This document shows, one piece after another, positions 31,376-42,123 of a stretch of DNA of 64,000 nucleotides. How positions within the stretch are numbered: the stretch's first letter is position 1; each line of letters begins with the position of its first letter. Position numbers and translations under genes: made by a program. Location of the stretch: positions 562,809 to 626,808 of the forward strand of contig JBJCIZ010000282.1 of the NCBI GenBank assembly GCA_051294375.1. Direction: 5' to 3'. The stretch comes from Paraspadella gotoi (lineage: Eukaryota > Chaetognatha). Under the pieces are notes generated by a model. It searched no databases. It worked only from the letters and a program-made list of their open reading frames with translations, and had not been told where the DNA came from.

Positions 31376-31745
31376 GTGAAAAAATAACGAAACGCTTTGT
31401 CTACGTAATCACGGCCGACGATTTCGGAAATCTATCTTTAACTTCACGTCGCGAAAAAGGTGAATCTATCTTATTATTAGAATTAAATTGACAATAAGTA
31501 AACCTTATTGATTAGTTAATTTTGAGATAAGGCAAATCAATTTATCGATTTTTAGTGCCAATTGATTTATTCGGACTATTGATTGGTCATTGATTTGAAG
31601 ATTCTTTATAATCAAATTAATCTTATCAAATTAATTATTTGACTGATTGATTAGGTGATTATTCCTGTTTATCATTGATTGATTGCTCATTTGAAAGTTG
31701 AATTTCTTGTTACTAATTTAAATTTTTACAATTCAATTTCATACG

Positions 31746-34084
31746 ATGGCGATCTCGATCGATAACCTGAGGGCCATGGAGACGTCGATCACCATGAATC
31801 CGGCGTCTATCGAGGGCCTCAAGGACACTACTGTCGCTTTGTCTAATTTGATTGAGCGATTCCGCGCCTTGGGAACTGAGGAAGCCCATCTCGAAGCCGA
31901 TCGTCTAGTCAACATCCTCAAAGACAAGCGTCAAAGGGCTCTAATCATAAGAGAAGTGACCTCCAATGAAGATGACGCCAGTCAACTCGACGAAACTCTC
32001 GCCATCGCCGATCAAGCGATAGGAAGGAGCGAGCAGAGAAAGAAGAGGATGGAAGAAAACGAGGACGAGAGGGCGACCCCGGAACAAGGAAAAGTTGCTG
32101 AAACAACTCCAAAGGAACTTTTCGTCGATGCTTCGTCCAACGGAGCTGATTCTATCGAAGAAACCTCGAGCGAATCAGATTATGAAACATCGGAAGAATC
32201 AGGACTGGATTATGACCAATCGACTTGGAAAACAAAAGACGGCTCCTGGGACGAAAGATCGTATGGAAATTTCCGAAGAGAAAAACAGGAGTTGGATGAG
32301 ATGAAGAAGGAAGAACGGCGAAGAGCTGAAGTCCATGACACCTGTATTAATCAACGGAAAAGTGACTATGAAAACGAGTTGAAGAAAATGCAAGAAACGA
32401 AGGACAACAGCATTGAAAATCATAGGAAAAGGATTGAAGAAAAAAGTCGAAACGTTTAGGAAGAGGCTTCTTTCTTTGCTAAGATCAAAAACGAATCCGC
32501 CAGACTTCCGAGCAACCCTCCATCGAGTTCGACGCCGAAGAAACAAAAATCAAAGATCAATTTGTCTTCTCTCCACTCGAAACTTCACGACCTCGAGACA
32601 AATACAAACAACGCTTTTATTTCAATCGCAACGGTTTTTGCGGAGCAAAAAGCTGAGAGAGAAAAGGAGAGAAAAGACATGGAGACAATGATTTTGAACC
32701 TCAAGAGGGATAACAACATTAGGGAAGACATCATGAAGGAACAGGAAAAAAGGATTAAAAGGCTTGAGGACAAGGTTAAAATGTTGACTCTAGAAGCAAA
32801 TAAACCACAAAACAAAGCTGAAAAGAGAGTAAGCTTTGGAAGAACTCAGATACAGCCACAATCCTTCTCCAGTACTTTAATTGAGTCTTCCACCCAAAAA
32901 CACAGTCGACTCAGCCACCAGCCCAGGCATCGCAAATTCCCCACCAATACCACAACTTGTTCAACCAAGCCAGACAACAGAAAACGCTTTCTTACATGCC
33001 TATATTGAACAAAACAGGAAAATTGCCATGCTTAGGACAGTTGAGCAAGGTCGACCGAAACAATTATACAATGGTGAGAACAAAAACCATTCATTTGAGC
33101 TCCACATTAAGGCTTTTGAGACGACCATGAGGCAAGCTGAAGCCACTGATGAGGTTAAAGTACAAGAACTAAATCATTGGTTCAACGGCTTAGCACACAT
33201 GAAGTTGACCAAGTATATTCTCAATAATGAGATACCAGCAAGTCAAGCCATTGGAGAAGCCATCGAAACTCTGAAAAAAGAATTTGGGAAAAAGGACGCC
33301 AACACCCATGATTTGTTGAAGGATGTCCTCAACAAACCCAAGGTTCAACCAGGCAACAAGACAGAGCTGGACAAGCTGACAACGGAGCTCGAAAATGTTA
33401 AAGCAATGGCGGACGAGATAAAAAAAGGTGATGATTTGGACAAGGATACAATCATTAACGAAATCCTTGAAGCTAGATGCGATCATCTTAAACTGGAGTT
33501 CGCCAGGAAGGATGCCTCTCATCAGATGGATAAAGGGAGAAAACTCAACTTCGACGAATTCATCAAATTCTTGAAGACCAAAATCCTTCTGGAGAAAGGC
33601 GCTTATGCTAAGCAGAAGAAAAAGGTCACGGTGGACGACCACAAAAGCAAGGACAACTTCGTTGAGCATAGCCTTGCTAGATGGATGCGAACCTTGCATG
33701 TTTTGCGATCAATGGCATCATGAGGCGGGATGTAATACCTTAAAACTGGCTTCAACAGAAAAGAAAAAAGAAATCTTAAGAAACAAAGGATTATGCTTCA
33801 AATGTTTGAAAACAAGTCATATGGCAAAGCAATGCAAATCCGATGTCAATTGTTTACTTTGCGACCAAAGCCACGACACGATGGTACATCATCTCAACCA
33901 AAGGCAAACTTATGCAGCAGCAGAATCAAAATCACTAAGCCCTCCCCATGGAGCAAGACGACCTCCGACCCCAAATAGAAACTCAATTGAACAAAATTCA
34001 ACACCACTTAGAATGAAGCCCTTGAGAAATTCACCTACAAGATCAGCTTCACCATCAGTGAGTGGAGGAACCATCTCCTCCTGA
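31746..34084 (+). pseudogene. Gag part of BEL/Pao element 2 (one stop, frameshifts)
   Basis: Starts at ATG 31746 (MAISIDNLRAMETSIT). Order: N-terminal helical domain, acidic segment, coiled coil (about 32260-32820), a DUF1759-like Gag domain (32960-33560; QLYNGENKNHSFELHIKAF, HWFNGLAHMKLTKYIL), the EKGAYAKQKKKVT block, and zinc knuckles (CMFCDQWHHEAGC, CFKCLKTSHMAKQC, CLLCDQSHDTMVH). The frame is damaged by a TAG at 32457-32459 with local frame confusion, a +1 change near 32890, another near 33680, and a TGA at 34082-34084 just before the protease. In BEL/Pao elements Gag and Pol form one long frame, and here the Gag tail and Pol are in the same frame apart from that TGA. It supplies the RNA-packaging shell protein. 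Confidence 0.8.
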
Positions 34085-37000
34085 CTAGCTGTAGCTTCAG
34101 CACCAGGAGAATCATCTTACCGGCCTGTTGTCCCTGTTGTTGTTGAACATAATGGACGAAGGAAAAAGACTTACGCCATGATCGATTCTGGTTGTAACCG
34201 GTGCGTGATCAGAGAGTCCGTTATAGACGAACTAAAGATTGCTACAACTGAGACAACCATGAAGATCAGATCATACGATTCCATCACGACCGGCATCAAA
34301 AAGATAGCTGATGTGAATTTGGAAAACTTGGAGAATGATTTTACAATTAGCATGAAGAAATGTTTGGTTGGAGAATTATTGACTAGTGAAGACGACTTCC
34401 CCCCGACAAATGCTGAGATTGAAGGAATGCTTCACATGGAGGGTGTCACTTTTCCAGAACTTGAACACAAAGAAGTTGAAGTCCTCATCCCGGCACAGCT
34501 GGCTTACACCTGGATTGGGGGAGAAGTTCGAAGGGGTCAAGAAGGTCAACCAATTGCATTGATGACTGATTTTGGCTGGACTTTGATTGGTCCACGAAGT
34601 GGAGTGAATGACGAATCTATTGATTGCGCGAGAATGACCGCGGAATTCCTGGAAGAAGATGAGAATATGATCAGAGAAGATCTCAAACGGATCTTCAACC
34701 AAGATTTCGAGTCAACCACGAGTGCAAAACTTCAGCCGTCACTCAACGATGAATATGCTATTCACCAGCTAGAATCAACCATACGATTCGACCCAGACAT
34801 AGGGCACTATGTCGTCGGCCTTCCATGGAAGGAAGGAAGAAAAAAGCCAGCAGAAATTCTCAACTGCAGAGATTCGAGCACCATGGCTCTCAACAGACTT
34901 AATTCGTTGATGAAGAAACTCAACAAGGATCCTGAAATGAGAGAAAAGGTTTGGGAAGAAATCCAAAAGGAAGTTGACGAAGGACATGTTCAAAAGGTCA
35001 ACCAGGAAAATGTTCCAAATGGAATCCCCAAGTGGGTTCTCCCTCTCCATGTTGTTCTCAGGAAGGATAAGAATAAAGTAAGAGTCTGTCATGATGCCCG
35101 AGCTTCAGTCAAAGGAAAATGCCTCAATGACGAGCTACTGACTGGACCAGATTTGATGAACAGCCTTATTGGAATCTTACTTCGTTTCCGACAAGAAAAG
35201 GTTGCCTTGAATGGAGACATCAAAATGTTCTTCCATCAAGTCTATGTGGATCCAGACGATGTCCACGTCTTCCACTATTGGTTCTTTGAAGATAAGGAGT
35301 GCACAAAACTAGCCCTCTTTGAACTCAAAGTTCATATCTTTGGAGCAACGTCTTCTCCCGTCGCAGCAAACTTCACTCTTCACACCCATGCCAAGTCACT
35401 GAAGGGTCAGTTTCCTGAGGAGATTATACAAGCCATCATCAAGTCTTTCTACGTTGATGACTTCATCACCTCAGTACCAGACGCAGAAACAGCAAGAAAG
35501 ATCAAGAAGGCGTTGACAGAAGCAATGGCTAAAGGCGGATTTGAGCTGGGCAAGTGGAAGTGCTCAGACCCGAATGTGCTGGAGGACCATGAGAAAGGGG
35601 AAGATTCCTTTTCTCTAGAGCAGAGAGACCCGAGCCAACCAGGACCGACAGTTGTAGCTGACAAGATCCTTGGAGTCTCCTGGGACAGTAAAATCGACTG
35701 TTTCAGATTCAAGATCAACAAGGAAAAGCTGGAGAAGCCCTGCAAGACAAGAAGACAGCTTCTCTCACAACTGGCAAGTCTCTACGATCCTCTTGGCTTG
35801 ATTTCTCCTTTTGCTTTAAAGGGAAAAGCAATCTTTCAAAAGGCAACAGCCTTAGATTTGGAGTGGGATGACGTCTTACCTGATGAAATCCTTAAGGAGA
35901 TTGAAAAATGGAGGGAGCAACTACCAGAACTTGAGAAGATCTCCATCCCGAGATGGGTAGCCACACCAGCAACCAGCAAAGCAGCACCAGAACTACACAT
36001 CTTCAGTGATGCCTCAAATGAAGGTTATGGCATTGCAGTCTACCGACGGGCATGCCCAGACGACGGGGGCGATCCTCATGTTGCCTTCCTCTTCTCAAAG
36101 GCAAAGGTCACTCCCCTTGACAGCATCAGGACAGGACACCACAATTGCATTCCAAAACTCGAACTCACAGCTGCAAGATTGGCTGCTGAGATCCGGCAGA
36201 TGATCATTGAAGAATGTCCATCTGAAAAATACTCCAAGATCGTCATGTGGACAGACAGTGAAACAGTTTTGAAGCAAATCAACGACCGTGAAAAACGTTT
36301 TGCAGTCTTCTTCAAGAACAGATTGTCAAGAATCCATCAACTGACGAAACCAGAAGATTGGAGATATGTTCCAACTAAAGAAAATCCAGCAGATGATTGC
36401 AGCCGCGGTTTGAACATCAATGATGGAAAATGGGAAAGGTTTCACCATGGCCCATACTTCTTACGCCAATCAGAAGAATTCTGGCCAAAGAACACCGTCA
36501 CCATGAATCCTCTACCATATGAAACAAAGGTTAATGCAATCAATGCAAAAACCTACCAATCAGAAGATGCAACCGTGACCAATCACTGGGCAATCAGGCT
36601 CGCAAGAAGAAAAAGCCATTATCATCAAAAGCTAAGACTAATCGCAAATTTTGAAAAAGCTGTGAAAACTATTTTCAGAAAAGATTTTCCAGAATCAAAG
36701 GAAAAATTTAAAACTCTCAAATCCCAAGAAATCGAATCTGCTGAAGGAGTCCTGGCCAAGGCTTTACAAAATCTTCACTTTGAGAAAGAAATGAACGAAT
36801 TAAAGAAGAAAGATGTATGTGATCCCGCCGATAAAAAAGAACTGAATATGAAACATTCGACTTTGAAAAGGTTAAATCCCTTTTTAGATGAGAATGGTGT
36901 GATGAGAGTGGGAGGAAGGTTAGAAAATTCACAACTCCACCATCACGCAAAACATCCAATTATCCTACCAAAAGATGATTCCATCACTCATGACTTGATT

Positions 37001-38104
37001 AGATCTATACATGTCGGTGAGATCCATGCACCAACCAATCAGGTCATTACAAATCTCAGAAAGAAGTATTTTATACCCTGCGTCAAACAACAAGTCAAGA
37101 AGGTCATTTCTAAATGCCTCAAGTGCCAAAGAAATCTGAAGGCGCCAGCGCAACAGAAGATGGCGCCACTTCCGGAAGAACGCCTAACGCCAGGCGCCCC
37201 TTTTGAAAACACTGGTGTTGACATGTTCGGTCCCTACAAAATCAAAATAGCAGGCCGAGCTGTCCACAAAAGATGGGTGGCACTCTTCACTTGTTTGAAA
37301 GTTAGAGCAGTTCATCTTGAGATTTTGGATGATATTTCAAGCTCCTCATTCATCAACGCAATGACAAGATTCAATTCTAGAAGACCGGGTTCAAAAAAGT
37401 TTTTTTCAGATAATGGAACAAACTTTCGAAAAGCTGACCTAGAGTTAAAAAACGCCGTACAAGAATGGCAAAATGAAGAAACAAGCAACAAACTGCTTGA
37501 ATACGGTATTGAATGGGATTTTGGCCCGCCTAATGCCCCACACTGGGGTGGTGTGTGGGAAAGACTCGTACAATCAACAAAAAGACATCTAGACTCTGTT
37601 CTAAAGAAAGAAAATCTGCAACTAGAAACGTTTTCAACATTTTTGGTGGCGGTAGAAGGGGTGATGAATCGACGACCAATCACTCAATCAAGCGATGACC
37701 CCAGAGATTTGGATGCGCTATCTCCAGCTGATATTCTTTACCCTGGAATCTACAACGGTTCTAGACCTGTGATAGTACCGCCAGAATCGTTATCAGGAGA
37801 TGCCTTGAGATCTGAATGGAAAAAGGCAAGACATCTTATTGACGAATTCTGGAAAAGATGGTCAGAAGAGTATATAACCACTTTACAAGTCAGAGAAAAG
37901 TGGAACAAAACAGAAAAGAATATTAACATAGGTCAACTCGTCTTAATCGTCGATGAAAATCTCTCAAGAGATGATTGGAAATTAGGTCGAGTTGAAAACA
38001 TCACTGAAAAAAGTGGTTATGTTAGAAGAGTGATAATCAAAACATCAACTGGAAAATTCCTTGAAAGAGATAGAACCGGCGTAGTCATTCTAGAACTTGA
38101 TTAA
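34085..38104 (+). CDS. pol: Pol polyprotein of BEL/Pao element 2
   Basis: Open from just after the TGA at 34082; the first ATG, 34178, falls inside the protease active site (MIDSGCNRCVI), so it is not the biological start. Counting from 34178: aspartic protease about 1-120 (D-S-G at 3-5), RT about 240-450 with the first catalytic Asp in LNGDIKMFF (~347) and YVDD at ~424-427, peptidase A17-type connection, RNase H about 605-720 (FSDASNEGYG, WTDSE), integrase zinc-binding domain about 940-985 (H-x5-H ... CLKCQ), integrase core with D in VDMFGPY (~1013), D in FSDNGTNF (~1079) and E in GGVWERLV (~1127), and a C-terminal DUF5641-like domain (IGQLVLIVDENLSRDDW, ~1247). All catalytic motifs are present and 1308 codons are uninterrupted, so the enzyme part may be functional. 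Confidence 0.95.
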   Translation, partial: LAVASAPGESSYRPVVPVVVEHNGRRKKTYAMIDSGCNRCVIRESVIDELKIATTETTMKIRSYDSITTGIKKIADVNLENLENDFTISMKKCLVGELLTSEDDFPPTNAEIEGMLHMEGVTFPELEHKEVEVLIPAQLAYTWIGGEVRRGQEGQPIALMTDFGWTLIGPRSGVNDESIDCARMTAEFLEEDENMIREDLKRIFNQDFESTTSAKLQPSLNDEYAIHQLESTIRFDPDIGHYVVGLPWKEGRKKPAEILNCRDSSTMALNRLNSLMKKLNKDPEMREKVWEEIQKEVDEGHVQKVNQENVPNGIPKWVLPLHVVLRKDKNKVRVCHDARASVKGKCLNDELLTGPDLMNSLIGILLRFRQEKVALNGDIKMFFHQVYVDPDDVHVFHYWFFEDKECTKLALFELKVHIFGATSSPVAANFTLHTHAKSLKGQFPEEIIQAIIKSFYVDDFITSVPDAETARKIKKALTEAMAKGGFELGKWKCSDPNVLEDHEKGEDSFSLEQRDPSQPGPTVVADKILGVSWDSKIDCFRFKINKEKLEKPCKTRRQLLSQLASLYDPLGLISPFALKGKAIFQKATALDLEWDDVLPDEILKEIEKWREQLPELEKISIPRWVATPATSKAAPELHIFSDASNEGYGIAVYRRACPDDGGDPHVAFLFSKAKVTPLDSIRTGHHNCIPKLELTAARLAAEIRQMIIEECPSEKYSKIVMWTDSETVLKQINDREKRFAVFFKNRLSRIHQLTKPEDWRYVPTKENPADDCSRGLNINDGKWERFHHGPYFLRQSEEFWPKNTVTMNPLPYETKVNAINAKTYQSEDATVTNHWAIRLARRKSHYHQKLRLIANFEKAVKTIFRKDFPESKEKFKTLKSQEIESAEGVLAKALQNLHFEKEMNELKKKDVCDPADKKELNMKHSTLKRLNPFLDENGVMRVGGRLENSQLHHHAKHPIILPKDDSITHDLIRSIHVGEIHAPTNQVITNLRKKYFIPCVKQQVKKVISKCLKCQRNLKAPAQQKMAPLPEERLTPGAPFENTGVDMFGPYKIKIAGRAVHKRWVALFTCLKVRAVHLEILDDISSSSFINAMTRFNSRRPGSKKFFSDNGTNFRKADLELKNAVQEWQNEETSNKLLEYGIEWDFGPPNAPHWGGVWERLVQSTKRHLDSVLKKENLQLETFSTFLVAVEGVMNRRPITQSSDDPRDLDALSPADILYPGIYNGSRPVIVPPESLSGDALRSEWKKARHLIDEFWKRWSEEYITTLQVREKWNKTEKNINIGQLVLIVDENLSRDDWKLGRVENITEKSGYVRRVIIKTSTGKFLERDRTGVVILELD

Positions 38105-38479
38105 TCGCTGATCTATTTAAAACAAAAGAAAATAAAAGAAAAGAAAATTTCGTGCATTTATATTCAATATCTGAATCTCACGTCGCGTAAGGACGATAAT
38201 GGCGACAACGATAATAAAAACATTTAAATTTAATATCCGAATCCAACATACGACGACGACGACAGTGACGACGATAATAGAGACGATAGATCCAGACCAA
38301 AGAAATTCGTCTTAAGTCCGATCTCTCTCTCGAAAAATTATTTTATTTATTTATTGGTATAGATAGAGCTGATATTGAATTTTTTATTATTCACTTTCTC
38401 CCTCTCAAAGCTTTTCAGTGACAAAGTTTTCTTGATTTAAAAAACTTTTTTTTGGTTTTCCAAAACAAACAAAAAAAAG

Positions 38480-39961
38480 ATGCAATTCGCCCAACAACCG
38501 GACCCCTTCCGCGGAGCCCGAAGAACTGTGGTACAGGACGGGGGCGGCATGGTCATTGGTGGCCTTAAAACCGTCATCTTTGAGCTTTTCTCGACGGCGA
38601 CAAAATCGGATAACGGGATTTTGTGGTTGGCACGTGCTTCAATGGTGGATGGGTCAAGGGTTTACCGTTTCCTCAAAGAAGAAACTATAGAGGGAGTGGC
38701 AGCCCTCTTCAGTCCTTGGCTGCAGGAAGAGTGGACGGTGTTTATCATCGACACCCCAGGAAAAACGGCCCGACTCGTCACCGAGTGGCTCCAATCACTC
38801 CACGGCCTGAAGCGAATTGCGCAAATTCCAAGGCAGATGTTCCGGTGGGTGGGACATGTTTACGAAATCGGCTTCAAGAGAGATTACGTCACGGAAGAGT
38901 TTCATCTCCGCGACCGCAACTCCATCGACCAGACGATTAAGGATCTTCCAGGAGTCGTCCAGCGAGCCGAAAAGGTCAAGGAAGAACGGTTTCGACCTCC
39001 ACAACAGCTGACGTCAACTCTACCACCCTCGGAAGGATGCTCCTTGGCCTTCGCGCCGACCAGTGCAAAGAGAAAGGCCCCCGTCAAACGTCAAATAACA
39101 TCGACGACGACCGCTCCTTTTTTAGCAGCTGGAGGCGCGAGGCCACAGGCATCAACATCACAACAAAAGATCAATCGTCAAGCGACACAGATGAGTGCCC
39201 GGGATCGCCCGGTTGGTAGCCGTCAGAAGACGGCAGTCACGCCGACTGAGGATCCTGAGACTCAACTGACAAAAAGCAAAAAGAGAAGATTGAAGATGTT
39301 TGAAAAACTCAGAACCTTAAAGGAAGAAAAAGCAACATCGGCGCAACAACATCAACGCCAAAGTCTTCCTTTTCAGGAAATTTTTCGACCACGCCAGCTC
39401 TTCAGCAAGAAGGTCGCGGAAGAACGACTGGAGAGGGCAAAGAAACTCTCCGGCCGTAGCCATCTTCGACCGGCCGAAGTAAATGGCATCCTCCAGGCTG
39501 ATGATGAGAAAAACAAAAACAAAAGGCTCCAGCGATTCGGCCAAAATCCATCAGGCGAACCATCGACCTCTTCCTCCTTCAAAAAAATCCGCTTCCCGGC
39601 TTTGGAAGAAAGCATCTCCATTCTGAGCGCGGATTACGAACCCGGTGCGACAACTCATTCCAACACCCCCAAGTTGTGGTCGGAACACGGCCCCCAAAAA
39701 AGTTGTCCATCTCCAGAACCACCAAAATGCAGAGACATTTGAGAAGATGTTGAGTCCTACAAAGAGATCTGTAACATGGGAGATGACGCTCCACAGGTGC
39801 CGAATCCGCCACGCGATTGGGCTGATCGCGTCGAAAATCCGAGTGACAACGATTACGAATCGAGGGATGACTTGGATGCACAGCAGAGCGACGAGATCCT
39901 CGAAATAAACGTCGAGGACAAATATAACTCTTTTATCTCAAAGGACGTTGAGGATCAATAA
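38480..39961 (+). CDS. Third ORF of BEL/Pao element 2, unknown function, one in-frame TGA
   Basis: ATG 38480 opens a 420-codon frame ending at TGA 39740-39742, and the same frame continues to TAA at 39959-39961. The N-terminal ~170 residues look globular (GLKTVIFELFSTATKSDNG, then ILWLARAS, a beta-beta-alpha pattern, and EEWTVFIIDTPGKTARLV). The middle is a basic, disordered region with several Lys/Arg clusters (KSKKRRLKMF) like nuclear localisation signals. The C-terminus after the TGA is acidic (DWADRVENPSDND). There is no signal peptide or membrane helix, so it is not an Env protein. It lies between pol and the polypurine tract, inside the LTRs, on the sense strand. Just beyond the stop, coding-like sequence in the next frame reaches a GTGAGA splice donor (~40030). 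It could be a captured host exon or an accessory protein. Confidence 0.65.
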
Positions 39962-40695
39962 CTCGGCTCCATCTAGGCATTCATCGGCAGTGACGAAGAG
40001 TAGCAGTCATGTCACAATCAAATCCCCAGGTGAGAAAATTCTTTTTATGACATCGATTTCTGCCCCCTATAAACGCGTTGCCCCGGCGCTGACGCGTAAA
40101 GATGTTCAATTGAATTTTCTTTACCTCTATATGATGAAGGATTTGAGATAGGACTTCTGATTTAAACTTATATTTAGGCCCAAAATTTGATTGTTTTATG
40201 ATTTGCTTGTTTAATCGAATTTTTATTTCTTTTTTACCCTACTCCATTTCCCGGGTTTAAATTAAAATAAATAATCGAGAGAAAATATATTAATAAACAA
40301 AACAAAAAATAATACTTCTATAAATTAATTATTAATCAATTAAGTTTATATCGAGATATTTATGAAACCAAGTTTAAACTATTTTAATCTAAATTTAATT
40401 CGAGTCTAATTTAAGGATAAGTAAATCACCACTACCAGTCCCTACTACCAGGCTTCAGGTCTTCGACGCCTGGAATCTCAGAACCGACGGGATGCAGGAT
40501 GCCCCCTTACAGTAATGCTGCTGGGTCGAGATTCCGCATCACCAATTGATTTCGACAAAAGAATAATCTCGGAAAAACAAACATGTGAAGAATTTTTTTT
40601 ATTATTAAGATATTTTTTTTTCTGAACATTGTTACATTAGTATCTGGGATTATAGAGGCCTCTCGTCTATTTCAACTAATGTCCTTTAGTTACAC
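39962..40695. other. 3' untranslated part of element 2
   Basis: AT-rich, no ORF. A GC-rich block at 40440-40545 (CTTCAGGTCTTCGACGCCTGGAATCTC... GGGTCGAGATTCC) contains short inverted repeats (GGAATCTC/GAGATTCC) and may fold. Confidence 0.4.
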
Positions 40696-40710
40696 GAAAG
40701 GAGACGGGGG
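40696..40710 (+). promoter_or_regulatory. Polypurine tract
   Basis: GAAAGGAGACGGGGG directly precedes the TG of the 3' LTR, the expected site for plus-strand priming by the element's RT. Confidence 0.85.
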
Positions 40711-41126
40711 TGAAGAAACGTTCGGCCTATTCTAGTCATATTTAGACATTGACCCGACATTGACCTTATTATCGACCGACGACCCGACTCTTTTCACTCT
40801 CTCTCTCTCTCTCTCTGCACTTTTCTTGGTTAGCGACTTTTTACTGGATTATCATTCGATTCTTTTTCGCGACTTCAAGGAGACCTCAACTATTTTTTCA
40901 CAAAATTCTGTATACTATTTGGACGTTTGCTCGAATTTACATTGTTTACATCGATTTTTCTCCGCAAAAATAAACAATATTTTCACGGATTATTTTCGCG
41001 TTTGTTTACAATTCTTACGGCGAGAGATATTCAAATTCGATATATAGAGACCGTCAAAAGCAGTTAATTCTCTCCGCGAAAGACTCTTTGGACGTCGACA
41101 AGGCTCGAGAAGAATATTACTCGACA
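40711..41126 (+). repeat. 3' LTR of element 2 (416 bp)
   Basis: Same ends as the 5' LTR, with a shorter CT tract and about 90 extra bases (40930-41042, CGAATTTACATTG...ATTCAAATTCG) absent from the 5' copy. It is followed by GCCAA and the last 11 bases of element 1's LTR. Confidence 0.9.
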
Positions 41127-41330
41127 GCCAAGCTTCTCTACATCAACTATCCTGAGACCAACCTTATTTCTTGCATTTTCGTAAGAGACGTCCTCATCAT
41201 TGGAGAAATTTTATTGTTTTATTGTTTTATTGTAGATTTCGCGAAATCGACGTAATCATTTTCTAGTTTAACCTTCTTTGTTTCTCTTTCGTTGCAAGCT
41301 TCGTCGGCCTTTCTCTTTTTAAGTAAAAAC

Positions 41331-41753
41331 CTATCTTCGTTTTGTTTTTCTAAATGTTTCAATCGTCGTTCGTGTGACGTGTGACGACTTCGATGTCAAA
41401 TTCGTCAAGAGTTGTTTGTCCATTTGTCTAATTTTCTCTAAAAATTCCTCCTCTTTCTCCACTTCAGCCAGTTTTTTATCGCATTCTGAAATCAACCAAG
41501 ATGTTTCTAACGTTTCCGGAGAAGTTTCCTTTTTTAACGAATCGCGTTTTGTTTTCATAGACGCCAAGTCCGCTTCCGCCTGTCGAATTTTATCTGGCTG
41601 AGTGTTCAAAAAATCTAAGTCATTATCGGTTTTCCATTTTATGATATGATGGGCGTTGTTTGTTAAAGTTTCGTGGAGATTCGAATTTTCTTTTTGAAGC
41701 TTTGTGACGGCGTTGTAGAAAAAGCTGGCCATTTGAGTACTTTCTTCCGCCAT
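41331..41753 (-). CDS. Coiled-coil protein or exon, ~140 residues
   Basis: The minus-strand frame from ATG 41753 (MAEESTQMASFFYNAV) to a stop at 41331 is undamaged. A TTTGCAAGTGCAG acceptor directly precedes the ATG, so this may be the first coding exon of a spliced gene or a short complete gene. The protein is almost entirely predicted coiled coil (KLQKENSNLHETL, DKIRQAEADLASMKTK, ECDKKLAEVEKEEEFLEKI) with a basic Ser/Thr tail. Such short coiled coils occur in kinetochore and centrosome subunits, but no specific family is recognised. It lies just right of the retrotransposon nest on the opposite strand, so it is probably host. Confidence 0.5.
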   Translation of the reverse strand: MAEESTQMASFFYNAVTKLQKENSNLHETLTNNAHHIIKWKTDNDLDFLNTQPDKIRQAEADLASMKTKRDSLKKETSPETLETSWLISECDKKLAEVEKEEEFLEKIRQMDKQLLTNLTSKSSHVTRTTIETFRKTKRR

Positions 41754-41774
41754 CTGCACTTGCAAACAAAACAA

Positions 41775-42098
41775 AAATTGTTATTGTTGTTACCGTTGAT
41801 ATAAAAATATTTAAAAATTAAAAAAAAAAACTCAATTAAAAAAAAATGAAAACAAAGAAAAAAATAATATTCAAAGCGTCACCAGGTTATTTTCTGTTAG
41901 TTGCATTTCGTTATAAAATAAAATAAAAATCACTCGAAAATTTGTTTCTTGATTATCTGACTGGAAAGACGGAGAATATCTACTTAAAACGTTGCCTGAC
42001 ATTCCTTACATTTGACCAGAACTGGGGGTAGTGGGGTTAGGGTTAAAAGTTGGGATGGGTGAGAAGTTGAGATGGGTGAGAAGATGAGATGGGTGAGA
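41775..42098. other. AT-rich spacer ending in a short repeat
   Basis: No gene is supported. GATGGGTGAGAAG(T/A)TGA is repeated three times immediately before the N gap. Confidence 0.5.
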
Positions 42099-42123
42099 NN
42101 NNNNNNNNNNNNNNNNNNNNNNN
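42099..42123. other. Assembly gap, 25 N
   Basis: Run of 25 N directly after a short tandem repeat. Confidence 1.

Larger units (their letters stand above)
31050..41126 (+). mobile_element. BEL/Pao LTR retrotransposon 2, ~10.1 kb, with an extra 3' ORF
   Basis: LTRs at 31050-31375 and 40711-41126 (TGAAGAAACG...TACTCGACA), flanked by GCTAA (31045-31049) and GCCAA (41127-41131), a 5-bp target duplication with one change. A polypurine tract (GAAAGGAGACGGGGG, 40696-40710) abuts the 3' LTR. Between the LTRs lie Gag, Pol and a third ORF, all on the plus strand. The order protease, RT, RNase H, integrase and the A17-type core identify BEL/Pao rather than Gypsy or Copia. Gag carries one stop and two frameshifts and Pol is open for 1308 codons, so the element is moderately young. 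Confidence 0.9.

Noticed and set aside
38480-39742. Retroviral Env for the third ORF
   Set aside because: No signal peptide, fusion peptide, transmembrane helix or Cys-rich ectodomain is present.
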